NCBI GenBank assembly: GCA_944349635.1
Contig: CALVNH010000004.1
Span: 1-64,000, forward strand
DNA from: an uncultured Clostridia bacterium
GTDB taxonomy: Bacteria > Bacillota > Clostridia > Christensenellales > CAG-917
DNA: 64,000 nucleotides
Direction: 5' to 3'
Made by a program: the position numbers and the translations under genes. Position 1 is the first letter of the stretch. Each line of letters begins with the position of its first letter. The notes under the pieces were generated by a model. That model did no database searches. It was not told where the DNA came from and worked only from the letters and a program-made list of their open reading frames with translations. Shown here piece by piece: positions 42,693 to 52,128 of this stretch.

Positions 42693-44192
42693 ATGGAAAA
42701 TTCCGTCGCTGTTGCTGCAAAATCCACCCCGTTGGGCGGTAAAATCTGGACAAACGCTCTGCTCTTCGGTCTCATCGGTCAAATTGCATGGGTCGTCGAA
42801 AACATGTATTTCGCCACGTTCGCGCAAAAACTTTTCGAAGACGGCGCGAAGTTCGGCAACATGTACTACACCGCCACCACTCTCATGGTCATTTTCTCCG
42901 CCATCACCGCGACGGTCACGACCATTTTCATGGGCGGTCTGTGCGACAAAGCAGGCAAGCGCAAGCCATTCATCACGATAGGCTATCTGTTCTGGGGTGC
43001 GACGATAATGTTGTTTGCCGCCATTCCCATAGATTTCAACACAAGCGAGGGTTCTCTCATCATTGCTCTGCTTGTGATTTTCGACTGCATAATGACGTTT
43101 GCGGGTTCCACGGCGAACGACGCCGCTTTCAACGCGTGGGTCGCCGACGTCACCGACGTCACCAACCGCGGCAAGGTCAACACCATTCTTTCCATAATGC
43201 CCGTCATTGCCACCGTCGTCACGATTGTGATTGCCATGTTCACTTTCGACAAAGGTGACTACACGATGTTTTTCATCGTGCTCGGCATTATCCCCATGGT
43301 GACGGGCGTTTTGTCCGCGTTTATGCTCAAAGACGCCCCTGGTATCGTCAAAAACACCAATCCAAACTACTTCAAGGAAACTTTCTACGGCTTTCGTCCC
43401 TCCGTCATAAAAGGCAACAAAATGATGTATGTGTGTCTGTCCGCGCTGTGCCTCATAGGCATTGCCCAACAGACCTTCATGTCCTATCTCATATCCTTTG
43501 TCACCATGACGCTGGGCATCACCGATTACCTCGTTCCGCTTGCCGTCGTCATCGTACTTTCCGCCGCGATAACGGGCGGCATGGGCGTGCTCTTCGACAA
43601 ATTCGGAAGAAAAAACTTTTATATTCCTCTCGTTGTCGTCATAGTTTTGGGCACTTTGCTCGTTTATTTGATGGAGTTTATGCCGCAATCGGCATACGAA
43701 CCCGTCCTCTACGTCGGCGGGACGGTGATGTTGGGCTCCATGCTCTGTGTCGCGGGTGCGCTGACTGCGGCTTTTCAGGATTACATTCCCAAAGGTTTCG
43801 AAGGCAGATTCCAAGGCGTCAGAATGTGCTTCACCGTGCTCATTCCCATGATAATTGGTCCCATCATTTCGCTGATTATCGGCATCAACTCCTTCGACTC
43901 CAAGGACGCATCGGCGACCCATCCCCCGTTCAGCATCTTCCTCGCTGCGGCAATAGTGGCGTTGCTTGCCGTCATACCCATTATATTCGTGCGCAAGGAT
44001 GCGGACAGGTTGCGCTCTTCCCTGCTTGCAAAGACGGTTTCCCAACCCGAGCCGAACGACGGTGCCGAAGACGGATGTCAAGAATGTGCAGAGGAAACCG
44101 TCCACACCTCGGAGAAATCTCTTTCCGCGCAGGAAGTCCAAACAACGGAAGTTTCGGAAACGGACGACGCGCCTGCCGGCAAGGAAGGCTGA
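42693..44192 (+). CDS. Major facilitator superfamily transporter
   Basis: This 499-residue, twelve-helix transporter carries the cytoplasmic loop DKAGKRKPF between helices 2 and 3, as in sugar/cation symporter-like MFS proteins, and a second loop LFDKFGRKNF in the other half. The last 60 residues form an acidic, Glu/Ser-rich cytoplasmic tail. The substrate is unknown. It is monocistronic with its own promoter and a shared terminator. It is one of the few plus-strand genes in this part of the window. Confidence 0.88.
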   Translation: MENSVAVAAKSTPLGGKIWTNALLFGLIGQIAWVVENMYFATFAQKLFEDGAKFGNMYYTATTLMVIFSAITATVTTIFMGGLCDKAGKRKPFITIGYLFWGATIMLFAAIPIDFNTSEGSLIIALLVIFDCIMTFAGSTANDAAFNAWVADVTDVTNRGKVNTILSIMPVIATVVTIVIAMFTFDKGDYTMFFIVLGIIPMVTGVLSAFMLKDAPGIVKNTNPNYFKETFYGFRPSVIKGNKMMYVCLSALCLIGIAQQTFMSYLISFVTMTLGITDYLVPLAVVIVLSAAITGGMGVLFDKFGRKNFYIPLVVVIVLGTLLVYLMEFMPQSAYEPVLYVGGTVMLGSMLCVAGALTAAFQDYIPKGFEGRFQGVRMCFTVLIPMIIGPIISLIIGINSFDSKDASATHPPFSIFLAAAIVALLAVIPIIFVRKDADRLRSSLLAKTVSQPEPNDGAEDGCQECAEETVHTSEKSLSAQEVQTTEVSETDDAPAGKEG

Positions 44193-44253
44193 ATTGCACG
44201 GCAATCGATTCCCTCTTTGAAGCCGTAAAGTCAAAAAGTCCCGACAGTCAAAA

Positions 44254-44284
44254 AAAAGCCCCGACATTTTGCGTCGGGGCTTTT
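44254..44284. terminator. Bidirectional terminator between the MFS gene and metA
   Basis: A 12-bp stem AAAAGCCCCGAC / GTCGGGGCTTTT with a 7-base loop has T runs on both strands. Confidence 0.9.
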
Positions 44285-44322
44285 AACGTTTTCTGCCGAA
44301 ATACGGGTTGCTTTTGCAAAAA

Positions 44323-45243
44323 TCAGTTCTTGCCGACGTTATCGATTTCGTACGGCGTGACCTGATAAACGTAATAGTTCAGCCAGTTGTAGAACAGCAG
44401 GTTCGCCGTCGACTTCCACTTCATGTCAACTATCTCCAAATCGTCGTTGACGAAATAGTTTTTCGGCGGGTCTATGTCAAGTCCTTTTGCAAGGTCCCTT
44501 TCATACTCGTTTTTGAGAGTGAAGCGGTCGTATTCCGCGTGACCCGTAAAGAAGAACGAACGGTTGTCGTGAGTTTTGGCAATCGATATGCCCGCCTCGG
44601 GCGACGAAGCCAGGATTTTCACGTCGGGACAGGCGCGCAAAGCCTCCTCGTCCACTCTCGTATGTCTGGAATGCGGAATGTAGAACGTGTCGTCCATTCC
44701 TTTCAGCAACATATCGTTCTCTTGCATTGCTTGTGTCGCAAAAATGCCGAACAGCTTTTTGTCCAGCAACTGCTTGCCTATTCCGAAAAAGTGATACAAC
44801 GCGGCTTGTGCACCCCAACAGATGTATATCGTGCTGGTGACGTTCTCCCTGGCGAAATCCATGATTTCCACCAGTTCTTTCCAATATTTCACTTCGCTGA
44901 AAGGTATGGTTTCGACGGGGGCGCCCGTGACAATCATTCCGTCGAACTTCATCTTTTTGACTTCGGAAAGCGTGCGGTAAAATTTCTGCATGTGCGCTTC
45001 GGAAACGTGCGTGCTCTTGTAGCTTGCCGTTCCTATCAGATGAATGTTAACCTGCAACGGCGTGTTGCCGAGCAGACGCATAAGCTGGGTTTCCGTCACC
45101 TCTTTCGTGGGCATGAGGTTGACTATGGCAACTTCGAGAGGACGGATATCCTGCGAATAAGCGCGCACGGAATCCATCACGAAAATCTTTTCTTTCCGCA
45201 AATTATCGAATGCTGGTATGTCTTTCGGGATAATAATCGGCAC
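44323..45243 (-). CDS. metA: Homoserine O-acetyltransferase (MetA family)
   Basis: MetA acylates homoserine for methionine synthesis. The 306-residue protein keeps the catalytic cysteine in YICWGAQAALYHFFG and a C-terminal GHAEYD. Residue 111, in GAPVE, is glutamate; in characterised MetA proteins Glu111 gives acetyl-CoA use and Gly111 gives succinyl-CoA use, so acetyl-CoA is predicted. That matches the sulfhydrylase encoded directly upstream, which takes O-acetylhomoserine. It ends in a terminator shared with the MFS gene. Confidence 0.94.
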   Translation of the reverse strand: MPIIIPKDIPAFDNLRKEKIFVMDSVRAYSQDIRPLEVAIVNLMPTKEVTETQLMRLLGNTPLQVNIHLIGTASYKSTHVSEAHMQKFYRTLSEVKKMKFDGMIVTGAPVETIPFSEVKYWKELVEIMDFARENVTSTIYICWGAQAALYHFFGIGKQLLDKKLFGIFATQAMQENDMLLKGMDDTFYIPHSRHTRVDEEALRACPDVKILASSPEAGISIAKTHDNRSFFFTGHAEYDRFTLKNEYERDLAKGLDIDPPKNYFVNDDLEIVDMKWKSTANLLFYNWLNYYVYQVTPYEIDNVGKN

Positions 45244-45268
45244 GGTTTTGCTCCTTTATCTTGTGCAA

Positions 45269-46546
45269 TCAAATTTGGTCGAGCGCCTGCTTTACGTCTG
45301 CAATCAGGTCGTCCGCATTCTCGATTCCGACTGACAGTCTGACCAAATCGGGAGAAACACCCGCGGCATAGAGTTCCTCGTCGGTCATCTGACGGTGCGT
45401 TGCGCTTGCCGGGTGCAGACAGCACGAACGCGCGTCGGCGACGTGAGTTTCAATGGCGATGATTTTCAGGTGCTTCATAAACTTCTCCGCCGCTTTTCTG
45501 CCGCCTTTAACGCCGAAACTGACCACGCCGCAGGAACCGTCGGGAAGATATTTCTTTGCGAGTTCGTAATACTTGTCCCCTTCCAGACCGCAGTAACTCA
45601 CCCACGCAACTCTGGAATCGGATTTGAGGAATTGCGCCATCTTCAACGCGTTCTCGCAGTGACGGCGTATGCGCAGATGTACGCTCTCCAACCCGAGGTT
45701 GAGCAAAAACGCGTTCTGCGGAGACTGAATGCTGCCGAAATCTCTCATCAGCTGCGCCGTGGCTTTGGTGATGAATGCACCCTCTTTGCCGAACTTTTCC
45801 GCATAAGTGATGCCGTGATAACTTTCGTCCGGAGTGCAAAGTCCGGGGAACTTGTCGGCGTGCGCCATCCAGTCGAACTTGCCGCTGTCGACGATGCAAC
45901 CGCCCACCGCGGCACCGTGTCCGTCGAGATATTTAGTGGTGGAATGAGTGACGATGTCCGCACCCCACTCGAAAGGACGGCAGTTGACGGGAGTGGCGAA
46001 AGTGTTGTCCACAATGAGCGGGACTCCGTGGCTGTGTGCCGCTTTTGCGAACTTCTCGATGTCGAGAACGGCAAGCGCGGGGTTTGCAATCGTTTCGCCG
46101 AACACGGCCTTGGTGTTGGGTCTGAAAGCCGCATCGAGTTCCTCCTCGGTGGCGTCGGGCGACACAAAAGTGAACTCTATGCCCATACGCTTCATAGTAA
46201 CCGCGAAAAGATTGTACGTTCCGCCGTAAATGGTGGAGCTGGAAACAACGTGGTCGCCGCAACCCGCAATGTTGAATATGCTGAAAAAGCTTGCCGCCTG
46301 TCCGGACGACGTGAGCATTGCGGCGGTGCCGCCCTCCATCTCGCAAATCTTTTTGGCAACGTAATCGTTGGTCGGATTTTGCAAACGGGTATAAAAATAT
46401 CCGCTCTCCTCCAAATCGAACAGCTTCGCCATATCTTCGCTGGTGTCGTATTTGAAAGTGGTGCTCTGAACGATGGGAATCTGTCTGGGCTCGCCGTTGC
46501 GCGGCGTATAGCCTCCCTGAACGCAGATGGTTTCGATTTTGCTCAT
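45269..46546 (-). CDS. metY: O-acetylhomoserine sulfhydrylase
   Basis: This 425-residue PLP enzyme of the Cys/Met metabolism family makes homocysteine from O-acetylhomoserine and sulfide. The PLP lysine lies in HSTTKYLDGHGAAVGG, and MTSSGQAASFF and PLIVDNTFATP are typical. The length matches MetY rather than the shorter cystathionine enzymes. It forms a two-gene methionine unit with metA (25-base gap). It lies 52 bases after smpB; no S-box or T-box leader fits in that space. Confidence 0.94.
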   Translation of the reverse strand: MSKIETICVQGGYTPRNGEPRQIPIVQSTTFKYDTSEDMAKLFDLEESGYFYTRLQNPTNDYVAKKICEMEGGTAAMLTSSGQAASFFSIFNIAGCGDHVVSSSTIYGGTYNLFAVTMKRMGIEFTFVSPDATEEELDAAFRPNTKAVFGETIANPALAVLDIEKFAKAAHSHGVPLIVDNTFATPVNCRPFEWGADIVTHSTTKYLDGHGAAVGGCIVDSGKFDWMAHADKFPGLCTPDESYHGITYAEKFGKEGAFITKATAQLMRDFGSIQSPQNAFLLNLGLESVHLRIRRHCENALKMAQFLKSDSRVAWVSYCGLEGDKYYELAKKYLPDGSCGVVSFGVKGGRKAAEKFMKHLKIIAIETHVADARSCCLHPASATHRQMTDEELYAAGVSPDLVRLSVGIENADDLIADVKQALDQI

Positions 46547-46598
46547 TGTGTCCTCCTTGCGGACGCGGGTCCGCTCGTGTGTGGTTTGTCACCGCGCC

Positions 46599-47051
46599 TC
46601 AGCGCGTGTTGTATTCCTTTTTTATGCGGTCGAGTTTTCTGGACTCCTCTCTCCGCTTTATGGTCTCGCGTTTGTCGTGCAATTCCTTGCCGCGGCAAAG
46701 TCCCAGCTCGACTTTGACAAGGCTGTCCTTGAAATAAATTTTGAGAGGAACGAGGGTGTACCCTTTCTGTTCCGTGCGCGCTTTCAACTTGCGGATTTCC
46801 GCCTTGTTGAGAAGAAGCTTCCGATTGCGCCTTGGCTCCACGTTGAAATAACTGCCCTTTTCGTAGGGAGAAATGTGCGCGCCCATCAAAAAGACTTCGC
46901 CGTTTTTGATGACGGCGTAACTGTCGCGCAGGTTGACCGCTCCGAGGCGCACGGATTTGACTTCCGTTCCCACAAGCACGATGCCCGCTTCGTATGTGTC
47001 CTCGACGAAATAGTCGTGGAAAGCCTTTTTGTTTGTTGCTATTATCTTCAT
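46599..47051 (-). CDS. smpB: SsrA-binding protein SmpB
   Basis: SmpB carries tmRNA to stalled ribosomes for trans-translation. The 150-residue protein begins [15 protein letters not shown] and has [19 protein letters not shown] and the basic C-terminal tail [21 protein letters not shown] (read in part). AAAGGAAA precedes the start. No tmRNA gene is visible in the window. A TTGAAA-17-TATTAT promoter lies about 110 bases upstream. Confidence 0.96.
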   Translation of the reverse strand: MKIIATNKKAFHDYFVEDTYEAGIVLVGTEVKSVRLGAVNLRDSYAVIKNGEVFLMGAHISPYEKGSYFNVEPRRNRKLLLNKAEIRKLKARTEQKGYTLVPLKIYFKDSLVKVELGLCRGKELHDKRETIKRREESRKLDRIKKEYNTR

Positions 47052-47162
47052 TTTCCTTTCGTCCGAACCCCGCTTTGTGCCGACGTCGGATTTGTCGGTC
47101 GGTTGAATTCACCGCATGCCGTCCGCGCGCACATAAGGATTCATCGGAGTTCAATCCATATA

Positions 47163-47191
47163 ATAATATAACTTATTATCCGAAATTTCAA
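47163..47191 (-). promoter_or_regulatory. Promoter of smpB (and probably metY-metA)
   Basis: On the minus strand, TTGAAA (47186-47191) and TATTAT (47163-47168) are separated by 17 bp. The leader is about 105 bases and contains an 11-codon AUG frame of uncertain meaning. Confidence 0.65.
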
Positions 47192-47274
47192 CCTCTCCAC
47201 GCCCGATTTTGTCCGCCCGTGTTTTAGTACGCAACACCGACGTCCGCAGACGGATTCATTTCAATCCGCCGCAA

Positions 47275-47301
47275 TAAAAAAGCGGCTCCTTTCGGAGCCG
47301 C
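47275..47301 (-). terminator. Terminator of secG
   Basis: An 8-bp stem GCGGCTCC / GGAGCCGC with loop TTTC is followed on the minus strand by TTTTTTATTG, 17 bases past the secG stop. Confidence 0.9.
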
Positions 47302-47317
47302 CCGATGTTGACTGCGA

Positions 47318-47650
47318 TTACTCGATTGCACCCACGACGAAACAGATGACCGAACACACGAGCAGAAATGCAAACAGTCCGAACGTGACCTTTTTGAGAG
47401 TGCCTTCCTTGCCTTTCGCCTTGTTTCTTCCGTAGTAGGTGTCAGACGCACCGGTGATGACTCCGACGTTATCGTTTGTGCCTTTTTGCATCAATACGAT
47501 GACAATCATGGCGATTGCCGCCAGGACCATCATAATCATAAATGCTATGGTAACCGCTTCTCTTGCCTGGGGAGAAATGGCGCTGTCGACTATGTTCCCG
47601 TCGGAACCGGACGTGGCAGACAGAAGCGAATAAAACAGGTTGTCCAGCAT
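47318..47650 (-). CDS. secG: Protein translocase subunit SecG
   Basis: SecG is the small accessory subunit of the SecYEG channel. The 110-residue protein has two membrane helices, with the cytoplasmic signature VLMQKGTNDNVGVITG between them. A hydrophilic N-terminal extension of about 25 residues is longer than usual. The start at 47650 has GGAGG five bases upstream. It is a single-gene unit with a strong terminator. Confidence 0.92.
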   Translation of the reverse strand: MLDNLFYSLLSATSGSDGNIVDSAISPQAREAVTIAFMIMMVLAAIAMIVIVLMQKGTNDNVGVITGASDTYYGRNKAKGKEGTLKKVTFGLFAFLLVCSVICFVVGAIE

Positions 47651-47781
47651 TTTTACCTCCAATGAGTCTAAAAGAGTTTAGCATACGCACGATATTTTTG
47701 CAAGCGTTTATATACAAATTGCTTCAATTTCTCACCCTTGCACCGCCGCTCTCATATATTGACAAAAAAAAGGAGGCGGAA

Positions 47782-48264
47782 ATGGAAATCACCCGTTACT
47801 CGTGCGAATTGCCCTATCCCGAAGTGGAACCCGTCGAGAATCTCGCGGACAGCAAACTTCTCATGCCCAATTACGGAGGTCCCGCGGGAGAGCTCACTGC
47901 TGTCACGACTTACTGCTTTCAAAACTACATAACGCAGAAAAACAAGGAGCTTGCCGACGTGCTCATAGGCATCGCCAAATCGGAAATGCACCACCACGAA
48001 CTTCTGGGAGAAACCATTTACAAGCTGGGCGGCTATCCCGTCATGGGCGGCAGAACGTACTGGAACGGCAGTTTCGTCAACTATACCCTGGACCCGAAGA
48101 AGTTTCTGCAACAGAACATAATGGGTGAGGAAACCGCCATTCTCAACTATGAACGCACCGTGCTGAACCTGAAAACGGAAAGCGTCAAACTCCTGCTGGA
48201 AAGGATAATCCTCGACGAGGAACTGCACATAAAAATTTTCAAGGAATTGCTGTCGGAGTTCTGA
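47782..48264 (+). CDS. Ferritin-like di-metal protein
   Basis: This 160-residue four-helix protein has the di-iron/di-manganese ligand layout: Glu in GELTAVTTY, E-x2-H in SEMHHHE, Glu in GEETAILNYE and E-x2-H in DEELHIK. It resembles clostridial ferritin-like and CotJC/manganese-catalase-like proteins, which deal with peroxide or store iron. The start has AGGAGG five bases upstream; longer in-frame starts run into the secG promoter region. It is single and followed by a terminator. Confidence 0.83.
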   Translation: MEITRYSCELPYPEVEPVENLADSKLLMPNYGGPAGELTAVTTYCFQNYITQKNKELADVLIGIAKSEMHHHELLGETIYKLGGYPVMGGRTYWNGSFVNYTLDPKKFLQQNIMGEETAILNYERTVLNLKTESVKLLLERIILDEELHIKIFKELLSEF

Positions 48265-48316
48265 TGCGTTCCGCCGCGCGGAACCTGAAAGGCAAAAAAG
48301 CATACTGTCCCGGAAG

Positions 48317-48348
48317 AGCGACATAAACGACGTTTTATGTCGCTTTTT
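48317..48348 (+). terminator. Terminator of the ferritin-like gene
   Basis: An 11-bp stem AGCGACATAAA / TTTATGTCGCT with a 6-base loop is followed by TTTT on the plus strand, about 50 bases past the stop. Confidence 0.8.
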
Positions 48349-48473
48349 CCGCATATAAACACCTTGTTCCGGCGCGATTAAATCCTCTTTGCATACCGTG
48401 TTCTTATCTGTGCGCATTAAAAACGGACTTCTAAATCGGACTCGGCGCTCGTCAAGGAGAACTTCGATTTGTC
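48349..48473. other. Non-coding gap
   Basis: No gene, repeat or hairpin of note was seen between the terminator and the SDR promoter. Confidence 0.4.
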
Positions 48474-48502
48474 TTGCCTTAACAATCGCGGTATGGTAAA
48501 AT
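48474..48502 (+). promoter_or_regulatory. Promoter of the SDR gene
   Basis: TTGCCT (48474-48479) and TAAAAT (48497-48502) are separated by 17 bp. Confidence 0.7.
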
Positions 48503-48568
48503 AGCATAAAGCTAACGGCGTTTGCGGCTGCGGACGCTCCTGTCCGAAAACCGCAGCATCAGGTGATT

Positions 48569-49363
48569 ATGGAAAAGAAAAACAGAGTCGTTATAGTGAC
48601 AGGCGGCACTTCGGGAATAGGACGTGCTCTTGCCGAAAAATTTGTTGCAAAGGGAGACACGGTTGTAGTTTTGTCCCGCTCCGCAACCGATAACGGCAAG
48701 AACAGTTTCTCCTGCGACGTTGCGGACTCTGCCCGCGTCAAAGAGGTTTTCCGAACCGTAATCGACAACTTCGGCGGCATAGACATTCTTATAAACAACG
48801 CGGGTTACGGTCAATCGGGCGCTTTGGAATTCATTTCCGAAGACGCCGTAAACAAAATCATCGACGTCAATCTCCGCGGAGTGGTCAACTGCACGCGCAG
48901 TGCTCTCGCCTTTATGAAACCGGGCGGGAAAATAGTCAATATCAGTTCCGCGGCGGCGTTTGTACCCATGCCCTTCCGCACCATGTACTCCGTCACCAAA
49001 AGCGCCGTCAACATGTTTTCCAAAGGAATGGCAATGGAGCTTTACGGCACGGGCATTCAGATTACGGCACTCTGCCTCGGCGACGTTCAGACCGATTTCG
49101 CAAATCACAGAGTCATCGAGTCGGAGACCTCTTCCCGCTACGGCAACCGCATAAAACGCGTGGACGATTTCGTGTCGTCCAGACCCAATGAGAAAAAAGC
49201 CTCTTTGCAGTCCACCGTCAACAAACTCGAAAAAGAAATAGAAAGAAAGAAGTTCAAAGACGTGCGGATTATCGGCGCTAAATGGAAGTTCGTTTCCGTC
49301 GTGGTAAGAATGCTGCCCGACGGTGCCGCAACATCCATCGTGAAACGAATTTTTCGCGGTTGA
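48569..49363 (+). CDS. Short-chain dehydrogenase/reductase
   Basis: This 264-residue NAD(P)-binding oxidoreductase has the classic SDR motifs: TGGTSGIGRALA for the cofactor, NNAGYGQ, the catalytic serine in NISSAAAF and YSVTKS. The C-terminal third is basic and amphipathic, so it may associate with membranes. The substrate is unknown. The ATG at 48569 with AGGTG upstream was preferred to a GTG two codons earlier. It is monocistronic. Confidence 0.86.
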   Translation: MEKKNRVVIVTGGTSGIGRALAEKFVAKGDTVVVLSRSATDNGKNSFSCDVADSARVKEVFRTVIDNFGGIDILINNAGYGQSGALEFISEDAVNKIIDVNLRGVVNCTRSALAFMKPGGKIVNISSAAAFVPMPFRTMYSVTKSAVNMFSKGMAMELYGTGIQITALCLGDVQTDFANHRVIESETSSRYGNRIKRVDDFVSSRPNEKKASLQSTVNKLEKEIERKKFKDVRIIGAKWKFVSVVVRMLPDGAATSIVKRIFRG

Positions 49364-49494
49364 CATTTTGATTCTTCCCTTTCGGGCGATACCATCAATC
49401 AACCGTAAAAGCAAGTTCGTCGATGCGTGTCACGGCGTCCTGCACGAACCATGCGCACTTCAAAGTGCGGAATCATCCGAACACAACAAAAATA

Positions 49495-49524
49495 AAACCC
49501 CGCCGCACGGCGGGGTTTGTTTTT
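49495..49524. terminator. Bidirectional terminator between the SDR gene and pnp
   Basis: An 11-bp stem AAACCCCGCCG / CGGCGGGGTTT has T runs on both sides and serves the two converging genes. Confidence 0.88.
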
Positions 49525-49555
49525 TGAACTTTCGTCGCGCATCGCGCGATTCGGT

Positions 49556-51670
49556 TTACGCTTTGTGAAGCACCTCTTTGAGGCGAAGGTCTACTCTGTG
49601 TTTTTCGTCGATTTTGATGACCTTGACAAGCACTATGTCGCCTACGTTGACGACGTCCGTAACCTTGTCCACTCTCTCTTTGGAGAGCTTGGAGATGTGA
49701 ATCATGCCGTCTTTGCCGGGCGCAAAGTTGACGCTGGCACCGAACTGACCCTTGTCGTTCTCCATAATCTTGACGATTTTGCCTTCGTAGACATCGCCGA
49801 CTTCCACGTCGCGGACGATGTTTTCCACGATGGTGCGCGCCTTGCGGATGGCTTCCATATCGTTGGACGCAATGAAGATTGCACCCTCGTCGTTGATGTC
49901 GATTTTGACGCCTGTCTCTTCGATAATCTTGTTGATGGTTTTTCCGCCGCTACCGATGACGTCGCGAATCTTGTCGGGGTCGATGTTGAATGACACAATC
50001 TTGGGAGCCCACTTGCTGAGTTCCGCGCGGGGTGCGGGAATGACCGCCAGCATCTTGTCGAGGATTTGCAGTCTGCCCTGTCTTGCCTGTTCGAGTGCCT
50101 TGGTGAGGATTTCTTCGTCAATACCCTTGATTTTGATGTCCATCTGAATGGCGGTGATGCCTTCCGTGGTGCCTGCCACCTTGAAGTCCATATCGCCCAG
50201 GAAGTCTTCAAGACCCTGAATGTCGCTGAGCACGGCGACTCTGTGATGTTCGGCGTCCTTGATGAGACCCATTGCTATGCCTGCCACGGGAGCCTTGATG
50301 GGAACGCCGGCATCCATGAGCGCAAGCGTGCTGCCGCAGACGGATGCCTGAGAGGTGGAGCCGTTGGAGCTCAGAATCTCGCTGACCGTTCGGATTGCGT
50401 AAGGGAACTCCTCTTCGCTGGGAAGAACGGGTTCGAGAGAGCGTTCCGCAAGTGCACCGTGACCGATTTCACGTCTGCCGGGGCTGCGGAGAGGCTTCGC
50501 CTCGCCCGTGGAATAGCCTGGCATGTTGTACTGGTGCATATATCTCTTGTAGTACTCGTCGTCGAGACCTTCGAGCTTCTGCACTTCGGAAATGGTGCCG
50601 AGTGTCGCGATGGTCATCGCCTGCGTCTGTCCTCTCGTGAACACGGCGGAACCGTGCACTCTGGGCAGCATGCCGACTTCGCACCAGATGGGACGGATTT
50701 CCGTCAACGCTCTGCCGTCGGGACGCACGCCGTTGTCGAGAATCTTGGCGCGGACTTTCTCTTTTTTGAGATAATAGAGGCTGTCGAGAATGAATTTGGT
50801 CTTTTTGGCAACGTCCTCGAAATCGTTTGCGAAGTGAGCCAGCACGTCCTCGTTGAGCGCGTCCTCGCGGGCGTCTCTTTCGGTGCGGTCGAAACTTTCG
50901 AGCACGTAGTCCATTTTCTTGTCGGCGTATGCACGAACCGCGGCGTCGATGTCGGCGGGTATGGTTTCGAGTTCGACGTCGAGTTTGGGTTTGCCAACCT
51001 CTGCGACGATACCCTCGATGAACGCGACTATCTTCTTGATTTCCTCGTGACCGAACATTATGGCACCGAGCATTTCTTTTTCGGTGACGACGTCGGCGCC
51101 CGCTTCGACCATCATTATGGCGTCCTTGGTGCCGGACAGGCTGAGGTGAAGTTTGGACTTGGCGCGCTGAGCGCTGTCGGGGTTGATGACATACTCACCG
51201 TCAACCATTCCCACCACGACGGAACCCGTGGGGCCTGCAAACGGTATGTCGGAAATAGAGAGTGCGATTGAAGAACCCAGCATTCCGAACACCTCGGGAG
51301 GGATGTTGGTGTCCACGGACAGCACCGTCGCGATGACGGACACGTCGTTGTACATTCCCTTGGGGAACAGAGGACGAATGGGACGGTCGATGAGACGGGA
51401 CGTCAGAATCGCTTTGTCGGAAGCGCGACCCTCCCTCTTTTTGAAACCGCCGGGGATTTTGCCGACGGCGTACATCTTTTCTTCGAAATCCACGCTGAGC
51501 GGGAAATAGTCCATTCCCTCGCGGGGCTCTTTCGCCATAGTGGCGTTTACCATAACGACGGTGTCGCCGCAACGGACGATACAACTGCCGTTTGCCTGAC
51601 CGCAATAAGCTCCGATTTCAACGGATACTTCCTTGCCGCCGATAGTGGTTGTGAAAACTTTTCTTTCCAT
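49556..51670 (-). CDS. pnp: Polynucleotide phosphorylase
   Basis: PNPase is the phosphorolytic 3'-5' exoribonuclease of the mRNA decay machinery. The 704-residue protein has two RNase PH domains (RIPGGFKKREGR-like loop and HGSAVFTRGQTQ), then a KH domain (GSGGKTINKI), then an S1 domain ending in VDLRLKEV. The start at 51670 has AGAAGGAG upstream. It follows rpsO with a hairpin between them, the order conserved across bacteria, where RNase cleavage in this spacer often controls pnp. Confidence 0.96.
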   Translation of the reverse strand: MERKVFTTTIGGKEVSVEIGAYCGQANGSCIVRCGDTVVMVNATMAKEPREGMDYFPLSVDFEEKMYAVGKIPGGFKKREGRASDKAILTSRLIDRPIRPLFPKGMYNDVSVIATVLSVDTNIPPEVFGMLGSSIALSISDIPFAGPTGSVVVGMVDGEYVINPDSAQRAKSKLHLSLSGTKDAIMMVEAGADVVTEKEMLGAIMFGHEEIKKIVAFIEGIVAEVGKPKLDVELETIPADIDAAVRAYADKKMDYVLESFDRTERDAREDALNEDVLAHFANDFEDVAKKTKFILDSLYYLKKEKVRAKILDNGVRPDGRALTEIRPIWCEVGMLPRVHGSAVFTRGQTQAMTIATLGTISEVQKLEGLDDEYYKRYMHQYNMPGYSTGEAKPLRSPGRREIGHGALAERSLEPVLPSEEEFPYAIRTVSEILSSNGSTSQASVCGSTLALMDAGVPIKAPVAGIAMGLIKDAEHHRVAVLSDIQGLEDFLGDMDFKVAGTTEGITAIQMDIKIKGIDEEILTKALEQARQGRLQILDKMLAVIPAPRAELSKWAPKIVSFNIDPDKIRDVIGSGGKTINKIIEETGVKIDINDEGAIFIASNDMEAIRKARTIVENIVRDVEVGDVYEGKIVKIMENDKGQFGASVNFAPGKDGMIHISKLSKERVDKVTDVVNVGDIVLVKVIKIDEKHRVDLRLKEVLHKA

Positions 51671-51705
51671 ATTAACTCCTTCTGGATATTCCGTCATATC
51701 CTTTT

Positions 51706-51740
51706 TTATAAAAAATCGGGTGCGGAAACAACGCACCCGA
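51706..51740 (-). terminator. Hairpin/terminator between rpsO and pnp
   Basis: A 9-bp stem TCGGGTGCG / CGCACCCGA (51716-51740) is followed on the minus strand by TTTTTTATAAA. It begins six bases past the rpsO stop. It may end most rpsO transcripts and let some continue into pnp. Confidence 0.82.
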
Positions 51741-51745
51741 AGATT

Positions 51746-52009
51746 TTACTTTCTCAAGCCGAGAGCCGCGACGATTGCACGATAACGCTCGATGTCCGTC
51801 TTTTTCAGATAGTCGAGAAGGCTTCTTCTCTGACCGACCATCATAAGCAGACCGCGTCTGGAATGGTGGTCCTTCTTGTGCACTTTGAGGTGCTCGGTCA
51901 GTTCCTGAATTCTGCCGGTGAGAAGCGCAATCTGCACTTCGGGAGAGCCGGTGTCGCCTTCGCTACGACCGTATTTTGCGATGATTTCCTGTTTTTGAAG
52001 TTTATCCAT
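51746..52009 (-). CDS. rpsO: 30S ribosomal protein S15
   Basis: This 87-residue S15 binds 16S rRNA in the platform and bridges to the large subunit. [20 protein letters not shown] and [15 protein letters not shown] are diagnostic. GGAGG lies seven bases before the start. A leader of about 85 bases can fold, and S15 is known to repress its own translation in several bacteria. Confidence 0.98.
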   Translation of the reverse strand: MDKLQKQEIIAKYGRSEGDTGSPEVQIALLTGRIQELTEHLKVHKKDHHSRRGLLMMVGQRRSLLDYLKKTDIERYRAIVAALGLRK

Positions 52010-52099
52010 TGTTTAACCTCCTTCGCTGGATAAATAATTCGCTCCAAACCAAGTCCGACCACGGAGTTTCGGACGGACCTCGTAAGAAGTACCTTGCCT

Positions 52100-52128
52100 A
52101 TATTATCACACAAAAATTTTTCTGTAAA
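52100..52128 (-). promoter_or_regulatory. Promoter of rpsO
   Basis: On the minus strand, TTTACA (52123-52128) and TAATAT (52100-52105) are separated by 17 bp. Confidence 0.7.

Noticed and set aside
42318-44267. Minus-strand open frame of 649 codons
   Set aside because: It is antisense to the MFS transporter and crosses tRNA-Leu and the repeat; the protein is His/Arg/Asp-rich noise and the MFS frame has promoter, ribosome site and family motifs.
46547-46598. Methionine riboswitch (S-box or T-box) before metY
   Set aside because: Only 52 bases separate smpB and metY, too short for either leader, and no typical motif is seen.
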